Below are positions 51,895 to 64,000 of a stretch of DNA of 64,000 nucleotides, one piece after another. The notes under the pieces were generated by a model. It was given only the letters and a program-made list of their open reading frames with translations. It searched no databases and was not told where the DNA came from. Positions within the stretch are counted from its first letter, which is position 1. Each line of letters begins with the position of its first letter. The position numbers and the translations under genes are program-made. Origin of the DNA: DASUXA01 sp036378155 (GTDB lineage: Bacteria > Actinomycetota > Actinomycetes > Mycobacteriales > Micromonosporaceae); NCBI GenBank assembly GCA_036378155.1, contig DASUXA010000009.1, forward strand, positions 11,573 through 75,572, given 5' to 3'.

Positions 51895-51930
51895 GGCCCG
51901 GCGGCTCCCGGTACCGGGAGCCGCCGGGCC
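51895..51930. terminator. bidirectional terminator, 36-bp perfect palindrome centred on GGTACC
   Basis: Eighteen-base arms (GGCCCGGCGGCTCCCGGT and complement) meet without spacer. It lies between the NTF2-like gene and the convergent amidase gene, and has the same design as 1177-1212. Confidence 0.85.
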
Positions 51931-51964
51931 GCAGCGCCGCGGGGCAGGACTGTTCGCGTCGGGA

Positions 51965-52801
51965 TCAGCAGCGGGGCACGTTCGGGATGAACCCGCTGTA
52001 CCCGGTGAGCACGTACGCGTCGGAAACCCAGCGATCGGTACCGATCTTGTCCCAGACGCTGGTCGTGCCGTACGTGCCGGTGACCGTGGTACCGCTCGCC
52101 TGGCAGTAGATGCTCACGGACGTACCGTCGGAGACGCTGCCGACGACGGCGTAACTGGTGCCGGGGCCGGACCGCACGTTCAACGAGCTGGACACGTGGA
52201 CGGTGCCGCTGCCGATACCGGTGATGCCGTTGACGAGCTGCATGTAGTACGTCCAGTCCCAGTACGGTCCCGGATCGGTGTGTGTGGCGCCGGGCACCTC
52301 GCTGTGACCGATGATGTGGTTCCGGTCCCGGGGAATCCCGTACTTCCCGGTGATTTCCCGGGTCAGGGAAGCGGACGCCCGGTACATCGCGTCCGTGAAC
52401 CAACTGGAGTCGTCGACCCAGCCCTCGTGTTCGATGCCGATCGACTGGGTGTTGTACGTCCAGTTGCCGGCGTGCCAGGCGATGTCCTTCTCCCGTACGG
52501 TCTGGGCGACCGCCCCGTCGGACGAGCGGAACACGTAGTGCGCGCTGACCTTCGACGACGGGTCCTGGAAGATGGCGATCGCGTCGGACCACGTCTCCTG
52601 TGTCACGTGGATGACCACGTAGTTGATCTTGTAGTCGCTGGGACGGTTGGCGACCGTGTAGTTGCTGGAACTCGCGGGCATCCACACCGCGGGTCCGTAG
52701 TCGGTGCTGGCGAAAGCCGGCTGGGGGGTCAGGCCGATGACCAGTAGCGATGCCGCGCCCAGCAGGTAACCGGCGCGGCGCAGGCGGGGTACGACGGACA
52801 T
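51965..52801 (-). CDS. secreted N-acetylmuramoyl-L-alanine amidase with SH3 domain
   Basis: A 278-residue exported peptidoglycan hydrolase. The signal peptide (RAGYLLGAASLLVIGLTP) ends near AFAS. The Amidase_2 domain (about residues 50-195) has the zinc ligands in NYVVIHVTQ, IGIEHEGWV and the ATHTDPGPYW block. The C-terminal SH3 domain (about 200-270, LNVRSGPGTSYAVV and GTYGTTSVWDKIG) closely parallels the SH3 domain of the protein at 8602. It would cleave the bond between muramic acid and L-alanine. GAAGGAG precedes the ATG. Confidence 0.92.
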   Translation of the reverse strand: MSVVPRLRRAGYLLGAASLLVIGLTPQPAFASTDYGPAVWMPASSSNYTVANRPSDYKINYVVIHVTQETWSDAIAIFQDPSSKVSAHYVFRSSDGAVAQTVREKDIAWHAGNWTYNTQSIGIEHEGWVDDSSWFTDAMYRASASLTREITGKYGIPRDRNHIIGHSEVPGATHTDPGPYWDWTYYMQLVNGITGIGSGTVHVSSSLNVRSGPGTSYAVVGSVSDGTSVSIYCQASGTTVTGTYGTTSVWDKIGTDRWVSDAYVLTGYSGFIPNVPRC

Positions 52802-52881
52802 GATGCTCCTTCAGGGGTGAGCGGGCGTTCCCACCGGGACACACCCGTTCGTCGCACGGTAGAGCGCGATGCCCGTCGATG

Positions 52882-52907
52882 TAAATACTTTACGATCTTC
52901 GATCGTT
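52882..52907. promoter_or_regulatory. AT-rich double palindrome upstream of the amidase gene
   Basis: GTAAATACTTTAC (52882-52894) overlaps ACGATCTTCGATCGT (52893-52907). Both are inverted repeats in the amidase promoter region and could be operator sites. Confidence 0.42.
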
Positions 52908-52947
52908 AGGTCGGCATTCATCGCCAACGGCTACCCGAACCGACACA

Positions 52948-52984
52948 CGTCAGCGGCGGCCACCGCTGGTGGCCGCCGCTGACG
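52948..52984 (-). terminator. terminator of the four-helix membrane protein gene
   Basis: Sixteen-base perfect arms (CGTCAGCGGCGGCCAC and complement) with a five-base loop, 28 bases beyond the stop codon at 53012. Confidence 0.85.
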
Positions 52985-53011
52985 AGATGGCGGCACACGC
53001 CGCCGGGCCGA

Positions 53012-53452
53012 CTACGCCGTCGGCGGCGCCACCGTCCGATTGAGCCGTACAAGCATCGACACGTACAGCATCAGCGACACGATGAAGCCCACCGCCATCA
53101 GATACGACAGCCAGTCGTTGTCGGCGGCCATGGTGGCGAAGCCGACGATGACGGTAAGCGCGACGACGATCACGCCGGTCAGGGCGAGCCCGTTGAACCG
53201 CGGCGCCGACTTCCGGGCCTGTACCAGGGCCACGATCGCGCCGACCAGCAGCGCGAGGGCGATCACGAAGTGGATGACCAGGAAGACGGTGGAGAATACC
53301 TTCGCCGTTCCCTTGGTCTCGTCTCCAAAGCCGAGAAGATTGACCGCCATGCCGAAGAGGAACTGCGCGGCGAGGAGACCGACCTGATAGTTGGCCCAGA
53401 ACGGGAGACCCCGACGGTTCGGGGCGCCTGTCCCCGCCTCAACTGCTTCCAT
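53012..53452 (-). CDS. four-helix integral membrane protein
   Basis: A 146-residue membrane protein with four hydrophobic segments (NYQVGLLAAQFLFGMAVNLL, VFSTVFLVIHFVIALALLVG, LALTGVIVVALTVIVGFATM, WLSYLMAVGFIVSLMLYVSM) joined by short loops, and no recognised family. The ATG at 53452 is used; a GTG at 53503 would add 17 charged residues. It lies directly downstream of the decayed anti-phage gene, but nothing links it to that system. Confidence 0.68.
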   Translation of the reverse strand: MEAVEAGTGAPNRRGLPFWANYQVGLLAAQFLFGMAVNLLGFGDETKGTAKVFSTVFLVIHFVIALALLVGAIVALVQARKSAPRFNGLALTGVIVVALTVIVGFATMAADNDWLSYLMAVGFIVSLMLYVSMLVRLNRTVAPPTA

Positions 53453-53567
53453 CCCACGCTCGCTTCCCTCGTCTGGATCACGCTTGATCAATGGGTGTAC
53501 CACCTGGCACGTCGAGGGTGAGCATCCCGCGAGCCAGGTACATGGTCAACTCAATAGGTCAGCGGCG

Positions 53568-53927
53568 TCAGTTCGCCGCTACCCGCCTCGCTGACGACGG
53601 CGGCATCGGCTGCGGAGTCGGCTCGAAGGAGGCGAACGCGCGGTTCTTCGACACGAACGGATGCGTGCGTTCGTACGGGATGGTGCGCGGGGACATGAAC
53701 GTCGCCCGCTCGGACACGCACGGCGGCGCCTCGGCCAGCGGCAGTTCGTCCACGCGGCTACCGGCCAACCGCTGCTCCCGGACGTCGTTCCGGTTCTGAC
53801 CGATGTTCTTCAGCAGCACGCAGGTGCCGTTGCCCTGCGGGTCGTGACAGACCGTACCGTTCCAGCCGGCGTCATGTCATGGAACCCGGATCGAGATGTG
53901 CTCGATGGCGTGAGCCGACTGATCCAT
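53568..53927 (-). pseudogene. decayed sixth gene of the anti-phage operon, stop at codon 17
   Basis: From ATG 53927 (ribosome site GAGGGGAG) the minus strand reads MDQSAHAIEHISIRVP, then TGA at codon 17, then in the same frame HDAGWNGTVCHDPQGNGTCV and LLKNIGQNRNDVREQRLAG, with RTIPYERTHPFVSKNRAF further on, to TGA 53570. I recall the motif WHDxGWNGTVC from a large actinobacterial family, so the stop replaces Trp (TGG to TGA). The rest of the protein is missing after about 120 codons. It lies 105 bases after the kinase gene, the expected place of the last operon gene. Third-position G/C bias on both sides of the stop supports former coding. Confidence 0.7.
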
Positions 53928-54032
53928 GACGCTCCCCTCATCAACGAACCCACCGTCCGGCGGCGCCTCTGAGTCAATCAGGTGTGAACCCGATACACAA
54001 ACGCGCTGCATGGGGCGCCGCAGCTGCGACCG

Positions 54033-55505
54033 CTACTCGGCCCCGCGCTGCCCCGCAGCCAACCGCAACAGGCTGATCTGGCGGCGCAACTCGCGAATCT
54101 GATCGTCGTCGATGTTGTGCTGGCGTCCGTAGTCGACCAACTCGCCGAGTTGGCGAAGGGCTAGCTTGGTCTCGCCAATCAGCGCGTGACAGGTGGCCTC
54201 CCGCATCCGGCAGTGCAGCACCACCTCGTTCGAGTCGGCTCTCGGCGATCTGACCAGGTCCGCCGCGAGATCCCGGTACACCGGTGCGGCGGCCCGGTAA
54301 TCGCCGCCGTCGAACAGCACGTTCGCCAGGTCCAAGCGCACGTTCGCCACCTCGGTGTCGGTCGGCCCGAAGATTCGGCTGGCCGGCTCCACGACCGCGG
54401 CGAGCGCCTCGGCAGCCTGGCTGTACCGCGACTGCCTGATCAAGTGCCCGGCCTCGCCCCGCGCCCGCTTCAGATCGCCACGGCTAAGCTTGGGCACCTC
54501 ATCGCGCACGTGCGAACCGGTGGAGACGCCGTGCACGCCTGGCGCTGCCACCGCTCTCGGCCGGCGGTCCGCCGTCGCGTCGACACCGGGGTAGATCCGG
54601 CTGACCACACGCGCGTACATCCGCACCGGGCTTGGCACCTTCGGCGATGCGAGTACTCCCGGCAGCGGGCTCAGCCCGGTGGCGAACGGCAGCAGCCGCT
54701 CGTACACCGCGTCCGCGTCGCGGGGTCGGTCCTCCGGGTCCTTGCGCAACAGATCGAGCAGCAGCCGTTCGAGTTCGACCGGTACGTCCGGGCGTACCGA
54801 CCGGATCGCCCGCGGCTGTTCGTCGACCTGCTTGTTCATCACCGCGTACGTGGTAGACCCGGTGAACACCGGCTCACCGGCGAGCATCTCGTACAAGGTG
54901 CAGCCGAGCGCGTACAGGTCGGTAGCCGGGCGGCTGATGCCCGCCCGGATCTGCTCGGGCGCCATGTACGCCGGAGTGCCGACGGTCTGTCCGGTCCGGG
55001 TGATCTGAGAGGCGTCGGTCGCGTCCAGCGCCACGGCGAGCCCGAAGTCGAGGACCTTGACGGTACCGTCGCCGTCGAGCATCAGGTTGCTGGGCTTGAA
55101 ATCGCGGTGGACCAGGGAATGCCGGTGCGCCACCGACAAGACAGCACACGACTGGGCGGCGATGGCGGCGGCCCAGCCGACCGGCAGCGGTCCATGCTCG
55201 GCCGTCAGGTCGGCGACCGTGATGCCTTCGATGTACTGCATGACGAGGTATGGGCGCTCGCCGTCGATACCGACGTCGTAGATCGCCGGCACGCCTGGGT
55301 GTTCGAGCCGCGCCGCGATGCGCGATTCACGCCTGAAGCGTCGCTCCAGTTCCTTGTCGGGTTCGCCCTGTGGAAAGCGGATGAACTTGACGGCCACCTT
55401 CCGGTCGAGCTTGACGTCGTGCCCCTTCCAGACCTCGCCCATGCCGCCGCGCGCTATGGGCAGGTCGTCAAGCTCGTACCGGTCGCTGATCCGCCGCCCC
55501 GCCAC
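54033..55505 (-). CDS. Ser/Thr protein kinase with C-terminal TPR-like region
   Basis: A 490-residue Hanks-type kinase. Motifs in order: Gly loop IARGGMGEVWKGHD, the ATP Lys in KVAVKFIRFP, catalytic loop LVHRDFKPSNLML, DFG in VKVLDFGLAVALD, activation segment TVGTPAYMAPEQIR. The kinase domain covers about residues 10-275. Residues about 340-485 are helical repeats of TPR character (SRYSQAAEALAAVV, GDYRAAAPVYRDLAADL). There is no transmembrane segment, unlike PknB sensors, so it is cytosolic. GTG 55505 follows AGGAGGAG. It lies 30 bases downstream of the DNA methylase and shares its operon, suggesting a signalling part of the phage defence. Confidence 0.9.
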   Translation of the reverse strand: MAGRRISDRYELDDLPIARGGMGEVWKGHDVKLDRKVAVKFIRFPQGEPDKELERRFRRESRIAARLEHPGVPAIYDVGIDGERPYLVMQYIEGITVADLTAEHGPLPVGWAAAIAAQSCAVLSVAHRHSLVHRDFKPSNLMLDGDGTVKVLDFGLAVALDATDASQITRTGQTVGTPAYMAPEQIRAGISRPATDLYALGCTLYEMLAGEPVFTGSTTYAVMNKQVDEQPRAIRSVRPDVPVELERLLLDLLRKDPEDRPRDADAVYERLLPFATGLSPLPGVLASPKVPSPVRMYARVVSRIYPGVDATADRRPRAVAAPGVHGVSTGSHVRDEVPKLSRGDLKRARGEAGHLIRQSRYSQAAEALAAVVEPASRIFGPTDTEVANVRLDLANVLFDGGDYRAAAPVYRDLAADLVRSPRADSNEVVLHCRMREATCHALIGETKLALRQLGELVDYGRQHNIDDDQIRELRRQISLLRLAAGQRGAE

Positions 55506-55535
55506 TCCTCCTCCTGTGCGCCCCGCCGCGCCGCG

Positions 55536-57542
55536 TCACTCCGCCGACTGTGGTCGGAGGCTCCCGTCGGCCAGACCAGCGAATCCTAGCCGGAGCAGTG
55601 TTTCGCCGAGGGACACCGTACTCCGAAGCTGATCTTCAAACTCGGCGAGCTTGACGAACGCCTCGCCGTATCCGCGCTGGTCGGCGAGGGACAGTCGGGG
55701 TAGGGCGGCGCGCCGCACATCGGTTCGGCTCGACCCCAGGGAGGCGCGGGCAGCGGTCACGGTCTGGGCGACCCGGAGGAACCCGGCAAGGAAGTGGGGG
55801 TCGAGTCGGTCCGGGTCGACGCGCAACAGCAACAGTTGCGGGCCGAGGATCGCACCACCGTCGGTCACTACACGGGGCAGCCCGTCCCGTGCCGTCATCG
55901 GGACAACCACATCACCCGGTGCCACGACGACAGCGCCGGGTCCGGGCGTGGTCAGTCCGGACGGCGGCCGGCCGTGCCGGACGTCGCGCACCGTCAACAC
56001 CGGCGTGTCGCCTGCGTCCGTCACCATCCGGATGGGCGCTTGGAACGTCGCGACGATACCGGCCTTGATGAGATCGCCGACGGTCGTTGTCGCAGGTGCG
56101 TGGTCATCGGGCGACGTAACGAGATCCGGCAGGGTACGGCCGAACGAACCGGTCGTCGACAACAGGCGGTCGCGGGTCGGCTGGAACTGGGCGGCGTCGG
56201 CGGTGCGCCGTGCCAGATGGCGGGCCGGGCTCACGTCGACCTCGTCGTCGAGCAGGTCGATGACGCGGACGGCGCGGCTGCCGTCCGGCAGCCGCGTGTC
56301 GGGGTCTCGGAGGAACGACCGCCAGGCCCGAGTCGCGATCGACAGGTCGGACGAGGCGTCGACCATGAGCACCCGAGACAGCGGCTCGTTCGCCGGGCGG
56401 CGCAGTACCCACAGATCGGGTGCCGTCCCGGCGGCCGGCCACGCCGTCGGCAGGCTGATCACCGCAGCCAGCGCGCCCTTGCGCAGCAATTCCGACCGGA
56501 TGCGCCGGCCGGACCGGCGGCTTGCGGCCGGGGCCGGCATCATGATCACTACTCGCCCGTTGACGCCGATGTGCGCCAGGCAGTGCTGTACCCACGCCAG
56601 TTCCGGCTCGCCACGGGGTGGGATGCCGAACTCCCAACGCGGGTCGCCCGCCAGTTCCTCGAAGCCCCACGACCGCTCGTTGAACGGCGGGTTGCACACC
56701 ACTGTGTCGAATGCGCGGCCGGCAAACGCGTCGGCACGCAGCGAGTCGCCGCAGGCGACAGGGCCCAGCGAGTCGCCGACGGCGACGGAATCACCGCCGT
56801 CGCGCAGGAGCAGCCGAACGGCTGCGATACCGGCGGCGACCGGGACGATTTCCTGCCCGCACACGGCAGCCGCGCCGCCGAGCTGCCCGGCGAGCAGCAG
56901 GCTGCCGAGGCCGCAGGCGGGGTCGAAAACGGTCCGCCCACCGACGTCGGCGAGATCGACCATCAGGTCCACGATCGGCGCCGGGGTGACAGGTACCCGG
57001 CGGGACAGCACCTCGAGGTACCGCTCGCACAGGAACTCGAAAACCTCGCGATGGCCATCGCGGCCAGCGGCGTCGGCGGTCAGGCGGATCAGGTCGGCCC
57101 AGTCCCCGTCCGGACGCTGAACCACGCGGTCCGGCAATTCGGGTACGACGTCGACGATCGCCTCGATCAGGTCGCCGGGCCCCGCATCAGGCCGCTTGGA
57201 CAGCGCCTGCCACCGGCGCGGGTCGCGCTTGAGGAAAACCAGGAACGCGCCCAGGTAGGCGACGAGATCGCCGAGTTGCAGGTCGTCGACGGCACCCCGG
57301 ACCCGCTGCCAGACCCGGTCGCCGGGCGCGACATGGAATTCCTTGCCGTGCCGCGTCAACCAGGCCTCGACCTCGACCAGCGAGTACAGCGGACTGGCGG
57401 TGCTCCCGCCGACGGGTTGCGGGAAGTCGGGGTACCGGCGTCGCCAGTTGCTGACCGCGGCCCTGCCCACGTCGGCGAGACGCGCGATGTCCGAGGCGGC
57501 GACGGTCGCCCCGGCCCGCGTCGTGGTCTCCGGACTGTCCAC
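55536..57542 (-). CDS. N6-adenine DNA methylase with N-terminal helix-turn-helix and specificity-like C-terminus
   Basis: A 668-residue protein. The N-terminal DNA-binding region (about residues 15-65) reads AASDIARLADVGRAAVSNWR and PLYSLVEVEAWLTRHG. A central N6-adenine methyltransferase domain of HsdM type follows, with SAM motif FDPACGLGSLLLAG and catalytic NPPF in VVCNPPFNERSWG. The C-terminal third (about 480-668) resembles type I target-recognition sequences. GTG 57542 is chosen because GGGAG is well placed, leaving a 16-base gap to drmC; a GTG at 57584 would overlap drmC. It would mark host DNA so that the DISARM machinery ignores it. Confidence 0.88.
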   Translation of the reverse strand: MDSPETTTRAGATVAASDIARLADVGRAAVSNWRRRYPDFPQPVGGSTASPLYSLVEVEAWLTRHGKEFHVAPGDRVWQRVRGAVDDLQLGDLVAYLGAFLVFLKRDPRRWQALSKRPDAGPGDLIEAIVDVVPELPDRVVQRPDGDWADLIRLTADAAGRDGHREVFEFLCERYLEVLSRRVPVTPAPIVDLMVDLADVGGRTVFDPACGLGSLLLAGQLGGAAAVCGQEIVPVAAGIAAVRLLLRDGGDSVAVGDSLGPVACGDSLRADAFAGRAFDTVVCNPPFNERSWGFEELAGDPRWEFGIPPRGEPELAWVQHCLAHIGVNGRVVIMMPAPAASRRSGRRIRSELLRKGALAAVISLPTAWPAAGTAPDLWVLRRPANEPLSRVLMVDASSDLSIATRAWRSFLRDPDTRLPDGSRAVRVIDLLDDEVDVSPARHLARRTADAAQFQPTRDRLLSTTGSFGRTLPDLVTSPDDHAPATTTVGDLIKAGIVATFQAPIRMVTDAGDTPVLTVRDVRHGRPPSGLTTPGPGAVVVAPGDVVVPMTARDGLPRVVTDGGAILGPQLLLLRVDPDRLDPHFLAGFLRVAQTVTAARASLGSSRTDVRRAALPRLSLADQRGYGEAFVKLAEFEDQLRSTVSLGETLLRLGFAGLADGSLRPQSAE

Positions 57543-57558
57543 GGCTGATCTCCCGTCG

Positions 57559-58326
57559 TCATGTACCCAGGCGAACCAGGACACCCTTGGCCTTCAGTTC
57601 GGCCACATGCTCGGCGGCCCGCCGCGGTGCGGTACCGCCACGGATCAGCAGCCCGGCCTCGATGTTGCGGTCGACGCCGGACTGGGTGAGGTTGGCGCTG
57701 GATACCAGCAGCGTCCGCCGATCGGCGACCGCCAGCTTGGCGTGCATCTTCGCACCGATCTCGGTGCGCTGCTCAGTCGGCCAGTGCCAGAGTTGGGCGC
57801 CACCCACCCCGGCGAACGCGGCCGCCGGTTCGGCTCCGGTCAGCGCACCGCCCGCGCCAGCGACCGTCTCGACCACCACGGTGATCTCGACGCCGCGCGC
57901 GACGGCGGCGGCCAGGGCGTCGAGGAGCGGCTTGTAGGGCTTCGCCGAGTACGTCATGAGCAGCAGCTCCTGGGTCGCTTCGTGGACGAGCCCGACGAGC
58001 ACCTGGGCCGTGGCGCGGACCGGTACCTGGTGGGTACTCGGCCCGCTCCACACCGATTCGACCCGTACCGCCGTCGACTGCTGCGCGTGGCCAGCGGCCA
58101 GCCCGCGCAGGTATGCCGCTGCTTCGGCGTCGGACAGCGCGTCGGCTTGCTGGGCGGCGAGGACCGCTCTCGCGGTGTCCGCGAACCCCGGTACCGGTAC
58201 CGCCTGCAAGGTCGCGTTGTCCGGCCAGTCGTCGGCGATCCGGTCGGCGAGCGACCGCAGGTGCCCAGCGCCCAGCCGGGCCAGGGCAGCCTCGGCGGCC
58301 ACTTCGAACGCTGGGTACCCGGTCAT
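57559..58326 (-). CDS. drmC: DISARM phospholipase-D-fold protein
   Basis: A 255-residue PLD-superfamily protein. A single HxKx4D motif is present in MHAKLAVADRRTLLVSSANL, followed by TQSGVDRNIEAGLLI. Enzymes of this fold act as nucleases or phosphodiesterases, usually as dimers. In DISARM, DrmC is an accessory nuclease-like component. Its ATG 58326 overlaps the drmB stop by four bases (ATGA), so translation is coupled. The length fits DrmC. Confidence 0.88.
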   Translation of the reverse strand: MTGYPAFEVAAEAALARLGAGHLRSLADRIADDWPDNATLQAVPVPGFADTARAVLAAQQADALSDAEAAAYLRGLAAGHAQQSTAVRVESVWSGPSTHQVPVRATAQVLVGLVHEATQELLLMTYSAKPYKPLLDALAAAVARGVEITVVVETVAGAGGALTGAEPAAAFAGVGGAQLWHWPTEQRTEIGAKMHAKLAVADRRTLLVSSANLTQSGVDRNIEAGLLIRGGTAPRRAAEHVAELKAKGVLVRLGT

Positions 58327-60208
58327 GGCAGTTCGGGGAAGAGCGCCAGGTCCGGGTCGCCGATGGGTACCACGAACCGCCGGTCCAGGAACCGGTTGCC
58401 GCGCTCGCAGGTGGTCTCGGAGACGAACAGGCAGACGTGGCAGGCCGCGCCGTGCAGGAAGTCGTCGGGGTGGTGCGGCAGCCGTTCCGCGCACAGCGGG
58501 TCGGACGAGCAGTGCATCGCGTCGGCGAGCGCCCGCCTGGTGAGCCGTACCAGGGCGTCCTTCTCGGCGAGAGACACCAGCCCGCCCAGGGTGCCTTCGG
58601 CGTCCGGTACCGCCGTGTAGATGAGAATTCCGGCGCGCTTGTCATCCCCGGTGGTCGTGTAGATCCGCTCGGACAGGCTGGCCGAGCTGTACCCGCACTC
58701 CAGCGCGATGGTGCGGATCAGCAGGTGGGACAGGGTGTGCAGGGCAAGGTACCGGGCGCCCGGCCAGTGCCGCATCGGCTCGAAGCCGCCCCTGATCCGG
58801 CCCGAGTACCGGTTCTGCCGGAACCGCGCGTACGCCTCCTTGTGCGCGGTCAACTCGTCGGAGTACTCGACCCGCTGCTCCCACCCGACCAGCAGGTCCT
58901 CCGGTACCCGCAGGAAGATGCCCTCGCCCCGCACCTCGCTGGCGGGTACCCAGGTCGCCGGCTCGCGGCTGAGCGGCGCGCGGGTGACCAGGTCCGGATC
59001 GTTCGGGTCGGGGGCGTCGAGGCGGGTGAAGCCGACCAGGGCGCGTACCTCGCGCAGCCGCTCGGCGTGGATGACGTCGGCGTACAAGCCCTTCAGCTCG
59101 GCCGGTACGCCCTCCGGGTCGCGACGCAGGGTGAAGTCGTCGGTCGGTGGCGGCAGCGTGCGGGCCGAGAAGATCTGCCACTCGGGGGTACGCAGGTCCG
59201 GGTACCCCTTGTCCTCCGACTCGGCGCCGGCGCGGTGCCGCTGGACCGCGTCCCAGATCTCGTCGTCGGTCCACTTCTCGAACTCACGAAGGGTCGGTAC
59301 GGCGCTCTTGGCGAAGGCGAGAACGTCCCGGTTGGCGATCTGCTTCAGCACATCCCAGTACTGCTCGACCTTGGCTTGCAGTTCGCTGGCGCCGGTGGGC
59401 GGGACGGCGAGCGCGGACAAGGTCTGCGCGAACCACTGGTTCGAGGCGCCGACGATGAGCAGTTTCGCGGGCTCCTTGCAGCCGTCGGGATCGAAATAGC
59501 CGAGGTGGGCGTCGCGTCCCCGGCAGCGGGGCAGTTTCTCCGCGCCGCGCTCGCCGAGTACTTCGCGGATGTTGCGCTGGGCGCGGCAGTTCACGCATTG
59601 GATCGCCACGTTCGCGCCGAGGTTGCCGCCCCGGTCGTCCATCCGCAGCCTCGGGTGGGTGGCGGCTGGACAGGCTGCGCCATGGTGGACGAACGGCGCG
59701 TACGGGAAATCGTCCAGGTGCCCGGCGGTACAGGCGAGCACGAAACGCGCCGGTACGGCCAGCGGCTTCTTCCCGGATTTCTTCTTCCCGCAGTTGGCGT
59801 GGAAGAAGCGCGCCTCGTGCGGCTTGCGCGCCTTGAAGTTCTCGAACCCGAAGACGCCCGCGTCGATCGCGGCGAGTTCGCCGCACGCGGTACACCGCAG
59901 CCAACCCGGGAACGGCATCACCGGTACGCCGACCTTGCCGGCCGGCCCGTTCGGCTCTTTGTCGACTCCGTCGAGCCACGGCGCCGGACGCAGTTCCTTG
60001 ACTTTCGGGTACCCGAACTTCTTGACCTCGGCGAGCAGTCGGGGCTCGGCGATCGGCTCCCAGTCCGGGATTCCGCCGTAGTCCCAGTCGTCGAGGCCCC
60101 GGATGAGTACCGAGAAGTTGGGCAGGTCGACCAGCGCCCCGATGCCGGCGGTGAACATCAGGTGGCTGGGCCGTACCGCGCCGACCCGGCGGAAGTAGTT
60201 GGCGACCA

Positions 60209-60209
<1 letters not shown>
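58323..60209 (-). CDS. drmB: DISARM DUF1998 protein
   Basis: A 628-residue protein with a DUF1998 C-terminal region. Cys pairs (LRCTACGEL, HANCGKKK, VLACTAGHLDD, QCVNCRAQRN and the C-terminal CSSDPLCAERLP, CHVCLFVSETTC) suggest several zinc sites. The N-terminus YFRRVGAVRPSHLMFTAGIG followed by ALVDLPN is typical of DrmB. DrmB partners DrmA in the DISARM DNA-loading complex. The ATG at 60209 shares a base with the drmA stop (TGATG), so the two are strongly coupled. The C-terminal Cys in CERGNRFLD is conserved. Confidence 0.92.
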
Positions 60210-63997
<3,788 letters not shown>

Positions 63998-64000
63998 CGC

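Overview
The window is chromosomal DNA of a high-GC actinomycete. The support for this is very high G/C at third codon positions, frequent GTG starts, GTGA/ATGA stop-start overlaps, actinobacterial family proteins (DUF2795, DUF2267 and DUF5709 types) and many lysed-cell-wall and secreted enzymes with actinomycete-style signal peptides. A Micromonosporaceae-like organism is my guess; nothing here fixes the genus. I see no rRNA, tRNA, CRISPR array, transposase or prophage. The hexamer GGTACC is strikingly frequent throughout.

Layout. 1-6.6 kb: 3' end of a xylulokinase gene, a phosphotransferase/SDR pair on the minus strand, a GT4 glycosyltransferase, and an SRPBCC/aldehyde dehydrogenase pair. 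6.6-9.4 kb: a VWA/solute-binding membrane protein and a secreted SH3-peptidase. 9.4-17.5 kb: small stress-type proteins, a GT2 enzyme and a translationally coupled minus-strand operon of HldE-type heptose enzyme, GT9 heptosyltransferase and phytoene-desaturase-like flavoprotein. 17.5-21.8 kb: GH13 enzyme, a STAS/ATPase fusion, hemerythrin and esterase. 21.8-28.6 kb: secreted BNR protein, MFS exporter, F420/NADPH reductase, secreted phosphoesterase, metallophosphoesterase. 28.8-34.5 kb: sulfotransferase, a sulfide:quinone reductase/TusE/DsrE sulfur operon, cobQ, and an HNH nuclease. 34.7-44.2 kb: a beta-1,3-glucan utilisation locus (GH81 with two binding modules, ABC importer, GH1, LacI regulator, LacI-type operators). 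44.4-53.5 kb: BNR/MoaD pair, a large secreted repeat protein, methyltransferase/TetR pair, amidase, a four-helix membrane protein. 53.6-64 kb: an anti-phage island.

The anti-phage island is the most interesting part. Reading leftwards on the minus strand it contains drmA (helicase), drmB (DUF1998) and drmC (phospholipase-D fold), tightly overlapped, then an N6-adenine methylase carrying its own N-terminal helix-turn-helix, a cytoplasmic Ser/Thr kinase with TPR-like C-terminus, and a decayed sixth gene with a Trp-to-stop change at codon 17. DrmABC are the DISARM core. The downstream methylase, the kinase and the broken sixth gene make this look like a DISARM variant with a Pgl/BREX-2-like signalling component.

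Regulation. Several small stress-type genes are preceded by a SigB-like promoter (GTTT or GTGT, 15-16 bases, GGGTAC/G), often only 9-10 bases from the start codon, which suggests one leaderless general-stress regulon. Two other genes have a -10 box six bases before the ATG (leaderless housekeeping promoters). Most convergent gene pairs are separated by long perfect inverted repeats acting as bidirectional terminators. Three gene remnants (SnoaL-like, hemerythrin, and the sixth anti-phage gene) show local gene decay.
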